Assembly (NCBI GenBank): GCA_031278655.1
Contig: JAITJZ010000072.1
Coordinates: 1 to 37,515 of the forward strand
DNA length: 37,515 nucleotides
DNA from: Bifidobacteriaceae bacterium
Lineage (GTDB): Bacteria > Actinomycetota > Actinomycetes > Actinomycetales > WQXJ01
Direction of reading: 5' to 3'
The notes under the pieces are model-generated. The model had not been told where the DNA came from. It made no database searches and saw only the letters and a list, made by a program, of their open reading frames with translations. Both the position numbers and the translations under genes were made by a program. This document shows, one piece after another, positions 26,391 to 36,874 of this stretch (position 1 is its first letter; each line of letters starts with the position of its first letter).

Positions 26391-27920
26391 CTAGTTTGTC
26401 TCGACGGGTCGGGGCCGGTCGCCGCTGGGACCGGACAGTTGGAGCAGGGCGTCGAGCAGCGCCGTCGCCATTTCCGGGCCGCGCTCGACGGGCGCCACGC
26501 GGCCGTCGCGGAGCACGTAGGCGCGGTCGCACATCGACGCGATCTCGTCGTTTTCCGATGACGCCACCAGCACGCAGACGCCGTCGGCGGCCAGCAGGCG
26601 GACGGCCCGCACGATGTCGACTTTGGCGCCCACGTCGACGCCTTGCGTTGGCTGCCCCAACAGCAGCAGCCTGGGTTTGGCCGGGAACATCCAGCGCGCC
26701 AGCAGGTGTTTCTGGCGGTTGCCGCCGGAGAAGGTGGTCACGGGCACTTCGCCGCCGGGGCCTTGGACGTTGAGAACCTCGCGGCTGTTCTGATAGATCG
26801 AGGCGCCGGTGCGCCGGTCGAACCACCAGGCTGATTTCGAGCCCCTCAGCCACGGCAGCATGACATTGGTCTTGCCGGAGAAATCCGCCAGCAGCCCGTC
26901 GCGGTCGCGGTCGGGCGGCACCATGAAGATGCCGCGTCTGAGCGCGTCGCCGGGCCGCTTCGGCGTGTGGGGCTGGCCGTCGAGCCAGGTCGGCAGTTTG
27001 GGCCCAACCCCGAAGAGTGACTCCAGCACCGTCAACTGTTCGCCGCCGGCCATGCCGAACAGCCCCACCACTTCGCCCGCCCGGGCGTCGATGCGCCCGC
27101 CGGGCAGATCGACCCGGACCACTTCTTCGGCCCGGGCGGTTCCGACCAGCTCTTGGTGGACCACTCCGGGCGCCAGCGCCTGCGACAACTCGGCCAGCGA
27201 CAGTCCGGCCGCCGAGCGGTCCAAGACCACTTCTCCGGACTCCAGGACCACGATGCGCTGGCAGACGTCGAGGATGTCCACCAGCCGGTGCGAGATGTAG
27301 ACAACGGCGGCGTCCTTCTTGGCGTATGACCTGATCAATGCGTGCAGGCTGGCGGTCTCTGCGACTCCGAGGGCGGCGGTGGGCTCGTCCAGCATGAGGA
27401 CTCTGATCTCGCCGGACAGCGCCCCCCGGGCCAGGTCGACCAATTGGCGCTGGCCCAGGGACAGCGTTGACACGGGCACGTCCAGCGGGATGGACTCGCC
27501 GCCGACTTCCCGCAGCGCCGCCTGGGCGCGCTGGCGGCGCGCCGTCAGCGCGCCCGAGCGCCTGCGGCCCAGGAACAGATTGGTCAGCACCGACAGGTTG
27601 CCGGCCAGGGCCGGCTCCTGGTGGATGACGGTGACGCCCAACTCGGCTATGGACCTGGGGCTTGACCCGCGCGGGATGGGCGCGCCGTCGATTCGGATCT
27701 GGCCGCTGGTCCAGGCCAGCGCCCCGCTGGCGACGTTGACAATGGTGGATTTGCCGGCGCCGTTGTGCCCCAGCAGACCCACGATCTCCCCCGGTTGGAT
27801 CTCCAGGGTGACCTTGTTGACCGCCCGCGTGGCCCCGAACTCGACGGTCAGGTCGCGCAGCCCGAAGCGCCCGGCCCCAGCCGGGGGCCGGGCGCCAACG
27901 GGGGCATTGACATCAGCCAT
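26391..27920 (-). CDS. ABC importer ATPase with two nucleotide-binding domains (RbsA/MglA-like), second domain degenerate
   Basis: 509 residues. First domain: Walker A GHNGAGKST at 51-59, signature LSLGQRQ at 153-159, Walker B VLMLDEPTA with Asp-Glu at 178-179. Second domain: the Walker A position reads GMAGGEQLT, the signature is FSGGNRQK near 397-404, and Walker B reads LLLLGQPTQGVDVG, so the usual Asp-Glu is Gly-Gln at 422-423. CUT2 ATPases often have a weakened second site, but loss of both Walker B acids is a strong sign that it does not hydrolyse ATP. The protein powers import through the neighbouring permease. It follows the binding-protein gene by 10 bases. Confidence 0.94.
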   Translation of the reverse strand: MADVNAPVGARPPAGAGRFGLRDLTVEFGATRAVNKVTLEIQPGEIVGLLGHNGAGKSTIVNVASGALAWTSGQIRIDGAPIPRGSSPRSIAELGVTVIHQEPALAGNLSVLTNLFLGRRRSGALTARRQRAQAALREVGGESIPLDVPVSTLSLGQRQLVDLARGALSGEIRVLMLDEPTAALGVAETASLHALIRSYAKKDAAVVYISHRLVDILDVCQRIVVLESGEVVLDRSAAGLSLAELSQALAPGVVHQELVGTARAEEVVRVDLPGGRIDARAGEVVGLFGMAGGEQLTVLESLFGVGPKLPTWLDGQPHTPKRPGDALRRGIFMVPPDRDRDGLLADFSGKTNVMLPWLRGSKSAWWFDRRTGASIYQNSREVLNVQGPGGEVPVTTFSGGNRQKHLLARWMFPAKPRLLLLGQPTQGVDVGAKVDIVRAVRLLAADGVCVLVASSENDEIASMCDRAYVLRDGRVAPVERGPEMATALLDALLQLSGPSGDRPRPVETN

Positions 27921-27930
27921 TGGGCGCGAG

Positions 27931-28923
27931 CTACTGGCTGAGGAAGTCAGCCGCGTTTTCCTTGGTCACGTGGGTGACTCCGACCAGCGTCGATTCTTCC
28001 GGGCCGAGGTTTCCCTCGGCGGCGGCGATCAACAGCCCGGCGTTGGTCTCAGCCAACACCTGCGGGGCGAAGACATAGGCCTCGCGCAGCATGTCGACGC
28101 CGGATGCGATCAGCTCATACAGCTCCTCGGCGCTGTCAGAGGCGCTGACATAGTAGTTCGGGTCGTCAGGGGCGGCCCCGGCGTCGATCGCCGCCTGCCT
28201 GGCCCCCAGCACCATGTCGGCGCCAATCCCAAGCCAGACCTTCACCTCCGGGTGCGCCACCAGGGTCGACTGCGCCCCTTGGTATCCCTGCTCGCGGCTG
28301 GAAGCCTCGATCTCGTAGATGGTGACGTTGGACCCGGCCGCGGCCAGACCTTCCCTGATGCCTTGGGCTTGGACCCGGCCCAGGTCGGCGGTGGTGTCAG
28401 CCAGCAGGCCGACCTCGACCGGCTCATCGCCGTAGGTCTCGTTGATCCAGGCCCCGGCGGCCTCGCCCACCTTCTGCCCCGCGCCCAGCAGGTCGAGCTC
28501 GAGGTGGTGGGCCGTGCCCTCCCAGCCTCCGGCGTAGCCGATGACGGGGATGCCGGCCGCCGCCGCCTGGGCGGTGACCGCGACCATCGAGTCGGCTTGG
28601 ACCGGGAAACCCATGATCGCTTTGACGTTGCCGCGGGCGACCCACGCCTCCCAGTCCGAGACCTGGGTTTGGATGTCCCAGGCCGGGTTGTCGGTCAGGA
28701 ATTCGTAACCGGCGTCCTCGATCAAGGTGCGCATGATCTCCAGCTGGTCGTTCCAGACCGAGACGTCATTGGTGGGGAAACTCATCGCCAGGGCGCCTTT
28801 GTCGCCGCTGTCGCCTCCAGGCGACTCGTCGGCCGATTGATTCGAGTCCTCGGCGCAACCGGCGCCCACAAGACTCGCTGCCAACATCAAGGCAATCACG
28901 GAAACTAATTTCTTTCGGGTCAC
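27931..28923 (-). CDS. ABC importer substrate-binding lipoprotein (Peripla_BP_4 type)
   Basis: 330 residues from the GTG at 28923. GAGGAG lies 5 bases upstream of it, while the GTG at 28929 directly abuts that site. Seen: a lipoprotein signal with basic residues, a hydrophobic core and GAGC; position -3 is Gly, slightly off the usual lipobox. An acidic linker follows, then a two-lobed binding-protein fold (ALAMSFPTNDVSVWNDQLEI, KAIMGFPVQADSM, AGIPVIGYAGGWEGTA, EVGLLADTTADLGRVQAQGI). It captures the imported solute outside the membrane. The sequence is typical of CUT2 binding proteins, which often bind sugars but also autoinducers and nucleosides. The ligand cannot be read. It is the first gene of the four-gene operon and is divergent from a TetR gene. 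Confidence 0.93.
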   Translation of the reverse strand: MTRKKLVSVIALMLAASLVGAGCAEDSNQSADESPGGDSGDKGALAMSFPTNDVSVWNDQLEIMRTLIEDAGYEFLTDNPAWDIQTQVSDWEAWVARGNVKAIMGFPVQADSMVAVTAQAAAAGIPVIGYAGGWEGTAHHLELDLLGAGQKVGEAAGAWINETYGDEPVEVGLLADTTADLGRVQAQGIREGLAAAGSNVTIYEIEASSREQGYQGAQSTLVAHPEVKVWLGIGADMVLGARQAAIDAGAAPDDPNYYVSASDSAEELYELIASGVDMLREAYVFAPQVLAETNAGLLIAAAEGNLGPEESTLVGVTHVTKENAADFLSQ

Positions 28924-29240
28924 AATCACTCCTCAATAGTTCGCGGGGGTTGACGGCATGATCCTCCGACTGGAGAACACAATATGGCAGCGCTGAGCCG
29001 CTAAACCGGTTGGCCGGTCTCCGGCCGGAATTGTTTACTTGTTTATTACGCCTGCGCAACACGGCGCGGCGGTTATCCAGGCGCGATCACAAGAGTGAAA
29101 CAAACACGACACCTGATGACCGCATTTTCTCCGCCGGGAGAGAGATCAGGCGGGGCCGCAAGGCGCCCGGCGCCGCGGGCGGCGCCGCCCGTGCGCTAAC
29201 CTGGCCTGAAACACGCGCCCGGACCGGAGGGACCCAGCCG
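28924..29240. promoter_or_regulatory. Divergent control region between the importer operon and the TetR gene
   Basis: 317 bases without a gene, clearly richer in A and T than the rest. It holds a palindrome AACCGGTT at 29004-29011 immediately followed by GGCCGG-TCT-CCGGCC at 29012-29026, then an AT-rich stretch TTGTTTACTTGTTTATTA that could form a plus-strand promoter. On the minus strand TATTGT near 28978-28983 could be a -10 box for the importer operon. The palindromes are candidate TetR operators. No small ORF with signals was seen. Confidence 0.45.
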
Positions 29241-29831
29241 ATGCCCAAGACCGTCGATCGGCAAGAGCGAATCGCCGAAGCCATCGAGGCCGCCTGGGCG
29301 CTGGTGGTCTCCGGCGGCCTGGGGGCCGTCACCCTCAGGGCCGTGGCCGCGCGCCTCGGCTACGCCAACGGCGCCCTGAAGCCCTATTTCCATTCCAAAT
29401 CAGACCTGCTCAAGGCCGCCTATGTGCGCGCCTTCGCCGCCACCACCGAACGCGCCGCCAAACGCATCGCCGCCGCCGGCGCCGGCGGCCTGGCCGCCCT
29501 GCGGCTGCTCTGCCTCGAGATCATGCCGCTTGACAAGGAAAGACGCACCGAATCACGGGTCGTGATGGCGTTCTGGGAGGAGGCCGCCAACGTCCCAGAA
29601 CTGGCCCGCGTCTTCAGGGATCACACCCGCCAGTGGAGTTCGCTGATGGCCGGGTACCTGGATCAGGCGCGCCGCTCGGGCGAGATCGCCGGCCGCGGCG
29701 ACACCGATGTGACAGTCAACCAACTCATCTGGGCGCTGATGGGACTCCAGTCGATGACCTGGCTGGTGCCGGACCTGACCAGCCGCCGCCGCCAGTTGGC
29801 GGCCCTGGACGCCTTCCTGGCCTCGCTCTGA
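29241..29831 (+). CDS. TetR-family transcriptional regulator
   Basis: 196 residues from the ATG at 29241 with GGAGG 10 bases upstream; the frame is open further upstream without signals. Seen: an N-terminal TetR helix-turn-helix at about 9-60 (ERIAEAIEAAWALVVSGGLG, VTLRAVAARLGYANGALKPYF, HSKSDLLKAAY) and a helical ligand domain with EIMPLDKERRTESRVVMAFW and a conserved NQLIWALMGLQSMTWL, similar to the BetI-type C-terminal domain. Such regulators usually repress neighbours until a ligand binds. It is divergent from the importer operon and converges on the MoaF-aminotransferase pair with a 7-base gap, so either or both may be targets. The ligand is unknown. Confidence 0.92.
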   Translation: MPKTVDRQERIAEAIEAAWALVVSGGLGAVTLRAVAARLGYANGALKPYFHSKSDLLKAAYVRAFAATTERAAKRIAAAGAGGLAALRLLCLEIMPLDKERRTESRVVMAFWEEAANVPELARVFRDHTRQWSSLMAGYLDQARRSGEIAGRGDTDVTVNQLIWALMGLQSMTWLVPDLTSRRRQLAALDAFLASL

Positions 29832-29838
29832 TCCGGCG

Positions 29839-30708
29839 TCAAGCCGGCGGGCGCGGGTCGGCCCGCGCCAAAGGCGGGGTGGTCGAGACGGGCAGCGCGT
29901 GAGCGCCCATGGCCAGGTTCACCACCGCGCCGCTGAATTGATCGACGGCGAACTGCAACCCGACCGAGCGCAGGGTGTTGAAATTGACCAGCACCATTCC
30001 CTCGACGCCCAAGATCTTTTCCAACCAGGAGAACAAGACTATTCCGTCGCGCAAACGCCACATTTGGCATTTGTCGGTGTCGCCCTCGCCCGCCTCGGCG
30101 CCGCTGACGCAAAACCAGGTGTAGCGATCGGCCGACAGATAAATGTGGTCGTAAACATCGTCAGAGGAATAGCGATACCGAATTCGACGGCCCACCATCT
30201 CATCGGTGCGGGCGGCCGCCGGGCCGCCCGGGCGGCGCCCATGCAACCAGAACTGTTTCACATGGGTCGGATTCGGCTCAATCCCAAGCACGCCGAAGGC
30301 GCCCACCAAGACGCCGCTGGCGGCGTCATAGGCGAAGGACAAGATCTCCCGCTCGGCGATGGTCGCGTGGACAAAGAACAAGTCCGGCGCCATCTCATAG
30401 ACTCGCGCCGGCCCGGCCGCCTGGCGCCCCGCGCCGGGGAGCGCCCCCGGCGCCGACAACCGCAGCTCGCCGCCGCCGAACTCAACGCCGCCCGGCGCCC
30501 AATCGCCGTCGCCGCGCGAGAACTCAAGCTCCTGGCTGTGGCCTTCCAGGCCGGCGCTGACCGGCGGGCAGAACTCGTCGAAACCCTCGGCCATCTGCTC
30601 CAACGCCACCCATTCCCGCACGTCCCAAGCCGGCGGCGACGGCGCGGCGGCGGAGCTGGGGCCGGGCCAGACGGCATCGGCGGCCTTCGACGTGGCGGCC
30701 ATCGTCAT
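29839..30708 (-). CDS. MoaF-like protein
   Basis: 289 residues from the ATG at 30708, which overlaps the aminotransferase stop (ATGA); a longer frame upstream lies inside that gene. Seen: an N-terminal half with a beta-rich domain ([12 protein letters not shown]... [17 protein letters not shown]), and a C-terminal half with [39 protein letters not shown] and [20 protein letters not shown], which matches my recollection of the MoaF N- and C-terminal domains. MoaF was first described in amine-oxidase gene regions of enterobacteria; despite the name, no role in molybdenum cofactor synthesis is proven. Translational coupling to a class-III aminotransferase fits an amine-related pathway. The function remains unknown. 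A copy of the 13-bp word lies near its 5' end (30667-30679). Confidence 0.8.
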   Translation of the reverse strand: MTMAATSKAADAVWPGPSSAAAPSPPAWDVREWVALEQMAEGFDEFCPPVSAGLEGHSQELEFSRGDGDWAPGGVEFGGGELRLSAPGALPGAGRQAAGPARVYEMAPDLFFVHATIAEREILSFAYDAASGVLVGAFGVLGIEPNPTHVKQFWLHGRRPGGPAAARTDEMVGRRIRYRYSSDDVYDHIYLSADRYTWFCVSGAEAGEGDTDKCQMWRLRDGIVLFSWLEKILGVEGMVLVNFNTLRSVGLQFAVDQFSGAVVNLAMGAHALPVSTTPPLARADPRPPA

Positions 30709-32039
30709 CCCACGGTGCCGTCCGGGCGCAACCGGCCGACAACCGACGCGATGGCGCTGGCGACCTGATCCGCCTCGGCGTGGGTCAGGACCAGCGGCGG
30801 CGACAGCACAATGATGTGCGGGGCTGGGACCCTGACGATCACGCCGGCCTGCTCGCGGATGGCGCCGGAGATGTCCCCCGGCATTGGCAGCGGCCGGCGC
30901 GACTCCTTGTCCGCCACCAACTCGACGCCAAGGCCCATGCCGGTGTGGCGGACCTCGCCGACGTGCGGGAAATCGGCCAGCTGCGCCACCAATTGACCGT
31001 GGAGATAGGCGCCGACCTCGGCGGCGCGTTTGACCAGGCCCTCCTCCTCGATGATGCGCAGGTTCTCCAGGGCGACGGCTGCCGCCACCGGGTGCCCGCA
31101 GTAGGTGTAGCCGACGGGATGGCCCTCGCGCCGGTTGACCACGTCCGCGACCTCGGCGGTCATCATGACCGCGCCCAGCGGCTGATAGCCGGAGGTGATG
31201 CCTTTGGCGACGCACATGATGTCCGGGGAGACGCCGTATTTCTCGGCCGCGAACATGGTGCCGAGGCGCCCGAACCCGGTCACGACCTCGTCAAAGATCA
31301 GCAGGATCCCGTGGCTGCGGAGCACTTCTTCGACCCGGGGCCAGTAGTCGTCCGGGGGCGCCACCATGCCGCCCACCCCAAGGATCGGCTCGCCGATCAT
31401 GGCGGCTATGTTCCCGGGGCCCAGCCGGTCGATGGTGGCTTCGAGTTCCGCCAGGCAGAACTCGGTCAGATCGCCGCTGTACTCCCAGGTGCGGTAGGGA
31501 TGCGGCGGCGTCAGGTGGAGCACGTCCGGGAGCAGCGGCCCAAGGCCGGCGTTCATGGCGGCGAAGCCGGTGGCCGTGCCGCCGCCGTAGGCGGCGCCGT
31601 GGTACGCGTTGCGCCGCGACAGTATCCAGGTCCGCGAGGGTTCGCCGCGTTCGGCGTGGTAATAGCGGGCGGTCTTGAGAGCCGCGTCATCCGATTCCGA
31701 CCCGCCGGAGGTGAACAGGAACTTCTCGATCCCGGGCGGCGTGATCTGGGCCAGTTTGGCCGCCAGCTCGACCGCGCGGTCGTTGGTGAACTCCCAGAAG
31801 GTCGTGAAGTACTCCAGCCGCCTGATTTGGGCGGCGGCGGCCTCGGCCAGTTCCTCGCGGCCGTGGCCGACTTGCGCCAGCCACAGGCCGCCGGTGGCGT
31901 CGAGGTATTCGCGCCCATTGATGTCCCACAGCTTTGAGCCCTTCCCGCGGGTGAAGATCGCGCCGGTCGGCGTGGCTGTCGGCAGGTGGGGGTGCACCAG
32001 GTGGGCGCGGTCGGCCGCGTAAAGGTCAAGAGCAGTCAT
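30705..32039 (-). CDS. Class-III PLP-dependent aminotransferase
   Basis: 444 residues from the ATG at 32039 ([11 protein letters not shown]), with AAGGAG 9 bases upstream; an ATG seven codons earlier lacks a site. Seen: the class-III fold with [67 protein letters not shown] (PLP-pyridine Asp250) and [16 protein letters not shown] with the Schiff-base Lys279. The family transfers omega-amino groups from amines such as diamines, beta-alanine, putrescine or taurine to pyruvate or 2-oxoglutarate. Exact substrate is undetermined. It overlaps the MoaF-like gene and forms a two-gene operon. Confidence 0.95.
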   Translation of the reverse strand: MTALDLYAADRAHLVHPHLPTATPTGAIFTRGKGSKLWDINGREYLDATGGLWLAQVGHGREELAEAAAAQIRRLEYFTTFWEFTNDRAVELAAKLAQITPPGIEKFLFTSGGSESDDAALKTARYYHAERGEPSRTWILSRRNAYHGAAYGGGTATGFAAMNAGLGPLLPDVLHLTPPHPYRTWEYSGDLTEFCLAELEATIDRLGPGNIAAMIGEPILGVGGMVAPPDDYWPRVEEVLRSHGILLIFDEVVTGFGRLGTMFAAEKYGVSPDIMCVAKGITSGYQPLGAVMMTAEVADVVNRREGHPVGYTYCGHPVAAAVALENLRIIEEEGLVKRAAEVGAYLHGQLVAQLADFPHVGEVRHTGMGLGVELVADKESRRPLPMPGDISGAIREQAGVIVRVPAPHIIVLSPPLVLTHAEADQVASAIASVVGRLRPDGTVG

Positions 32040-32052
32040 GACAATGGTCTCC

Positions 32053-32068
32053 TTCTCCATTGGGAGAA
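32053..32068 (-). promoter_or_regulatory. Small hairpin beside the aminotransferase ribosome-binding site
   Basis: On the minus strand TTCTCC-CAAT-GGAGAA forms a perfect 6-bp stem with a 4-base loop. Its last two bases are the first two of the AAGGAG site at 32049-32054. It could affect translation start, but the stem is short and may be chance. Confidence 0.3.
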
Positions 32069-33629
32069 CTTAGGTGCTGGTGCCGCGGACCCGCCGCGGC
32101 TACGTCCATTCTGGTGGGGCCCGGTTGCGAAAGCGTTACAAAGCCATGAAATTCAAGCTTATTTTCTCCCGGAGGAGGCTGCGCCAGCCCGCCGCCGTCA
32201 GCGCCGGGCGGTGGGCCGTTGGACCTAGAGACGACGGCGCGGTAGCCTTGGGCTGCGTCCCCTGTCCGTCACTATCGGCCTGGAAGAAGTCCCCCAAAGT
32301 GACACTGCCGGTTTGGTCAATGCTGCCCTTCGCGGCGCTGCTCGGTTGCATCGCCGTGCTGCCCCTGATCCCCGCCACCGCGCCCTATTGGGACCGCAAC
32401 CGCTGGAAGGCGGTGGTGGCCCTGGCGCTGGGCGCGCCCGTCGGGCTGTGGATCTGGTTCGGCGTCGACCCGCACCTGGTCCAGCACTCGATGGCCGAAT
32501 ACGGCCAATTCATAGTCCTGCTGGCGAGCCTGTTCGTCGCCTCCGGCGGCATCTTCGTGTCCGGCGACCTCCGCGCGACGCCCCGCAACAACACCATCAT
32601 GCTGGTCGCCGGCGCGCTGCTGGCGTCCTTTGTCGGCACCACCGGCGCCGCCATGCTCCTGATCCGGCCGATCCTGAACACCAACTCCCAACGCCGCCAC
32701 CGCTCGCACACGGTGGTCTTCGCCATCTTGATGGTGGCGAACTGCGGCGGCCTGCTGACGCCGCTGGGCGACCCGCCGCTGTACGTGGGGCTGATGCGCG
32801 GCGTCCCATTCACCTGGACCTTCTCCCTGTTCTGGCCGTGGGTCTTCGTCAACGGCCTGTTGGCGTTCACCTATTTCGCGCTCGACACCCGCCTGTACGC
32901 GACGGAGCCGGCGGAGGCGATAGCCGCCGATGACGCCGAGGTCGAGCCGTTGTCGCTGCGCGGCGCGCACAACATAGTTTGGCTGGCGGTCATCATCGCC
33001 TCCGTCGCCTTCCTCGGCGAATGGCCGTGGCTGAAGGTCGGCGCGCAGGTCGCGGCGGCGGCGGCGTCTTACTGGTTGACGCCCAAACGCATCCGCTTCG
33101 GCGACAACGAGTTCACCTGGCACCCGATCATCGAGGTCGCGGTGCTGTTCGCGGGGATTTTCCTGACCATGATCCCGGCCCTGCAGATCCTGCGCGCCGA
33201 GGCCCACAACCTGCCCCTGAACGAATACACCTTCTTCGGGTTCACCGGCGGGCTCTCGGCCGTGCTCGACAACACCCCCACCTACTTGGCCTTCTTCGAC
33301 ATGGGCCAGGAGTTGACGCTGGACGGGTCGGCGGTGGTGGCCGGCGTGCCCGAGCTGTACCTGACCGCGATCGCGCTCGGCGCCGTCACCTGCGGCGCCG
33401 TCACGTACATCGGCAACGGGCCGAATTTCATGGTCAAGGCCATCGCCGAGGAGCGCGGCGTGGCCATGCCGTCCTTCGGCGGCTACGTGGTGCGGGCCAG
33501 CATCTACCTACTTCCCATCCTGGTCGCCCTGGTCTGCATTTTCATCAGCCCGCTGACCCCGGTCAAATGCGCCGGCTGGGCGCTGACGGCGGCTCTGCTG
33601 GTCCGCCCGGTCATCTGGCTGGTGCGAGC

Positions 33630-34904
<1,275 letters not shown>

Positions 34905-34976
34905 GGGTGAGTCTCCTTTGATGGTCTTAGGGGTATCTACAAGGAAGACTTTACCCTCTTTTATGGGACTTAACTC

Positions 34977-35783
34977 CTACTTCGGGTTGCCCGATGCCGT
35001 TTGGCCGCTCGCCGGGACCGCCTGGGCCGGGTGCAGCGGCGCCCAGGGGACGGGTTTGGCCGGCGGCTCGGCGCCGGGCCTGGCGCCGTGGCGCGGCCCC
35101 GCCCGCCGCTGGCCGGAGGCCACCGATGTGACCATTGCGTACAGGCAGTAGACGATCAGCCCGATTGCGACTATGACCAGCAGCAACGGCTTGCCGAAGT
35201 CGCTGCCGTATTGGAGCACGTTCCCCACCCAGGGCACGGTGTAGGCGACCTTGGCGCGGACTTGCTTCTCCTTGATCGGGTCGTCGTCGGCGCCGTTGGC
35301 GTCGCCGCGGGTGATCAGGATTCTTTCGCCGTCGGCGCTGGAGCCCCAGCTCACCGCCCGGTGGGTGACTAAGGTCGGATCTTCGGGTTTGGGCATGAAG
35401 GTGACGATGTCGCCGAGTTCGATTTCTTCGAAGCTCTCGACCGGGAAGACCACGGCCACATCCCCGGGTTGGATGGTTGGCGACATCGATCCGGTCAGCA
35501 CGGTCAGGGCTTTGCCGCCGTTCAGCGCCGGGATGACGGCCAGCACCACGGCCAGCGCCAGCAGGACCAGGACCACCGCGGTGGTGGCCCAGGACACGGC
35601 CCGCCGCCAGACCGCCTGGCGCGGCCTGGCGGCCGCGGTGGAAGCCGAGGCCGAGGCGGTGGTGGTGGCGGCGGTGGCCGATGCCGTGGTCGCGGCTGAC
35701 GCTGAGGCCGAGGCTGACGCTGACGCTGAGGCGGTGGTGGTTGGGGCGGGGGTGGTCGGGGCGGGGGTGGTTGCGGTTGCCAT
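34977..35783 (-). CDS. SipW/ER-type signal peptidase I
   Basis: 268 residues. Seen: an N-terminal low-complexity region of about 50 residues of Ala, Ser, Thr and Pro (with an ASASASASASASA run), TM1 (SWATTAVVLVLLALAVVLAVI), the catalytic block LTGSMSPTIQPGDVAVV with Ser99, LVTHRAVSW with His141 (His where typical bacterial enzymes use Lys, as in SipW and the ER signal peptidase), ITRGDANGADDD with Asp161, TM2 (LLLVIVAIGLIVYCLY) and a Pro/Ala-rich tail. Such enzymes cleave a special class of signal peptides of TasA-like proteins. Both substrate candidates lie directly upstream on the same strand, 42 bases and further away. A one-mismatch copy of the 13-bp word lies near its 3' end (34992-35004). 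Confidence 0.93.
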   Translation of the reverse strand: MATATTPAPTTPAPTTTASASASASASASAATTASATAATTTASASASTAAARPRQAVWRRAVSWATTAVVLVLLALAVVLAVIPALNGGKALTVLTGSMSPTIQPGDVAVVFPVESFEEIELGDIVTFMPKPEDPTLVTHRAVSWGSSADGERILITRGDANGADDDPIKEKQVRAKVAYTVPWVGNVLQYGSDFGKPLLLVIVAIGLIVYCLYAMVTSVASGQRRAGPRHGARPGAEPPAKPVPWAPLHPAQAVPASGQTASGNPK

Positions 35784-35825
35784 TTCGGGTCCTATCGGGT
35801 TTGTCCTGTCAGATTGTCCGGCCGG

Positions 35826-36587
35826 TCAGGCGCCGGCGCCGAGGTCGGTCTGCTGGATCCTCAGGGTCATCTCGTCGAGCGCGATCGGCACGGCCTGAAA
35901 CTCAGTTCCCGTGACGGCGTTGGGGTCCATCGTGGCCTTGACCACCAGCGCGTAGAGTTCGCCTTTAGACTTCTCGGTGACTCCCGAGAGCACGGTGCTG
36001 AATGAGTTGGACGTCAACTGCGTCACTGGGACCGGGGCGATCACCAGCGTGCCGGTGATCTTCCCACTATAGGCAGTGGTGACCAAATCAATCTTGTAGA
36101 GCGCGACCGTCACGTCCCAACCCGCGTCCGCTTTCAGATCGATGTCGGTGCCAGCTTTGACCTCGAGGTCGTATTTGATGTTGTCGCCCGCAGCCGTCAG
36201 CATGAACGGCACGTCGACCTCGATCTGGTCGCCCGGGACCCCGCGCCAATCGGTCAGGTCCGGGATGTGGTGGCCCACCCCAGCAGCGACCGGAACAAAC
36301 TGCGCCGAGGCCGCATAGCTTTCATTAACAGGCACCTGCACCACCGGATTGCCGTCATTCTTCCCCCGCAGGTCATAAGAGAGAACCGGTATGAGCACGC
36401 CGTTGGCGTTGCCCGGGGCGACTCCCAGTTCGCCGTTGGTGACGGTGCCCACCGCCAGGGAGGTCGAGTCGCTCCAGAACGCGAAGGTGGAGCCGCCCAG
36501 GAGCAGGGCCACGCCGGCGGCGCCGGCCACCATCGCGTTGAACCGCCGCGAGCGCCGCTGGCGCTCAGTCTTAGGGCCGAATCTCAT
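35826..36587 (-). CDS. TasA-like exported protein with alternate-type (SipW-dependent) signal
   Basis: 253 residues from the ATG at 36587 with an AAAGGA site. Seen: a basic N-terminus (RQRRSRRFNAMVAG), a hydrophobic core GVALLLGGSTFAFWSDS typical of SipW-dependent signals, then a mature domain of about 210 residues that is mostly beta-strand like, with VPGDQIEVDVPFMLTAAGDN, IKYDLEV and a terminal SGVTEKSKGELYALVVKAT block. It contains no cysteines in the mature part and no cell-wall sorting motif. It resembles actinobacterial alternate-signal exported proteins found beside SipW-type peptidases, and more remotely Bacillus TasA, a biofilm fibre protein. A fibre or surface-layer role is inferred only. 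Confidence 0.88.
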   Translation of the reverse strand: MRFGPKTERQRRSRRFNAMVAGAAGVALLLGGSTFAFWSDSTSLAVGTVTNGELGVAPGNANGVLIPVLSYDLRGKNDGNPVVQVPVNESYAASAQFVPVAAGVGHHIPDLTDWRGVPGDQIEVDVPFMLTAAGDNIKYDLEVKAGTDIDLKADAGWDVTVALYKIDLVTTAYSGKITGTLVIAPVPVTQLTSNSFSTVLSGVTEKSKGELYALVVKATMDPNAVTGTEFQAVPIALDEMTLRIQQTDLGAGA

Positions 36588-36805
36588 TTCATTCCTTTCC
36601 TTGGCTCACGCCGTTCCGGGCGAGTCCCGTGATTTCTTCTGCCGCTGATAACAACGCCGCCGGGCGCCAAACTATTCCCCTTCCGGCTGTTTCCACCCAT
36701 TTCCCCCGAATAACCTGCCGGCCGGGCCGCAGTGCCGCCAGCCAATGCGTTGCCCCAGGTCAGCGCGGCGCTGAGGAGAATCTGCCGCCAATTGCCTGGC
36801 GTGCG

Positions 36806-36842
36806 AAAAGGCGGAACGCGGCGCCAGGCGCCGCGTTCCGCC
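36806..36842 (-). terminator. Strong intrinsic terminator of the upstream TasA-like gene
   Basis: A perfect 16-bp inverted repeat, GGCGGAACGCGGCGCC at 36810-36825 and its complement at 36827-36842 with a single-base spacer at 36826, followed on the minus strand by TTTT (36806-36809). It starts 32 bases after the stop codon at 36875, so it ends the first TasA-like transcript before the second paralogue. A plus-strand T-rich tract also flanks it, so it may work in both directions. Confidence 0.85.
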
Positions 36843-36874
36843 GCTTTCTTTATGGGGTTTGCTGATCTGACCGA

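Noticed and set aside
36588-36805. A riboswitch upstream of the TasA-like gene
   Set aside because: The A/G-rich minus-strand leader has no match to riboswitch cores I know, such as cyclic-di-GMP or glycine. Only short weak stems were seen.
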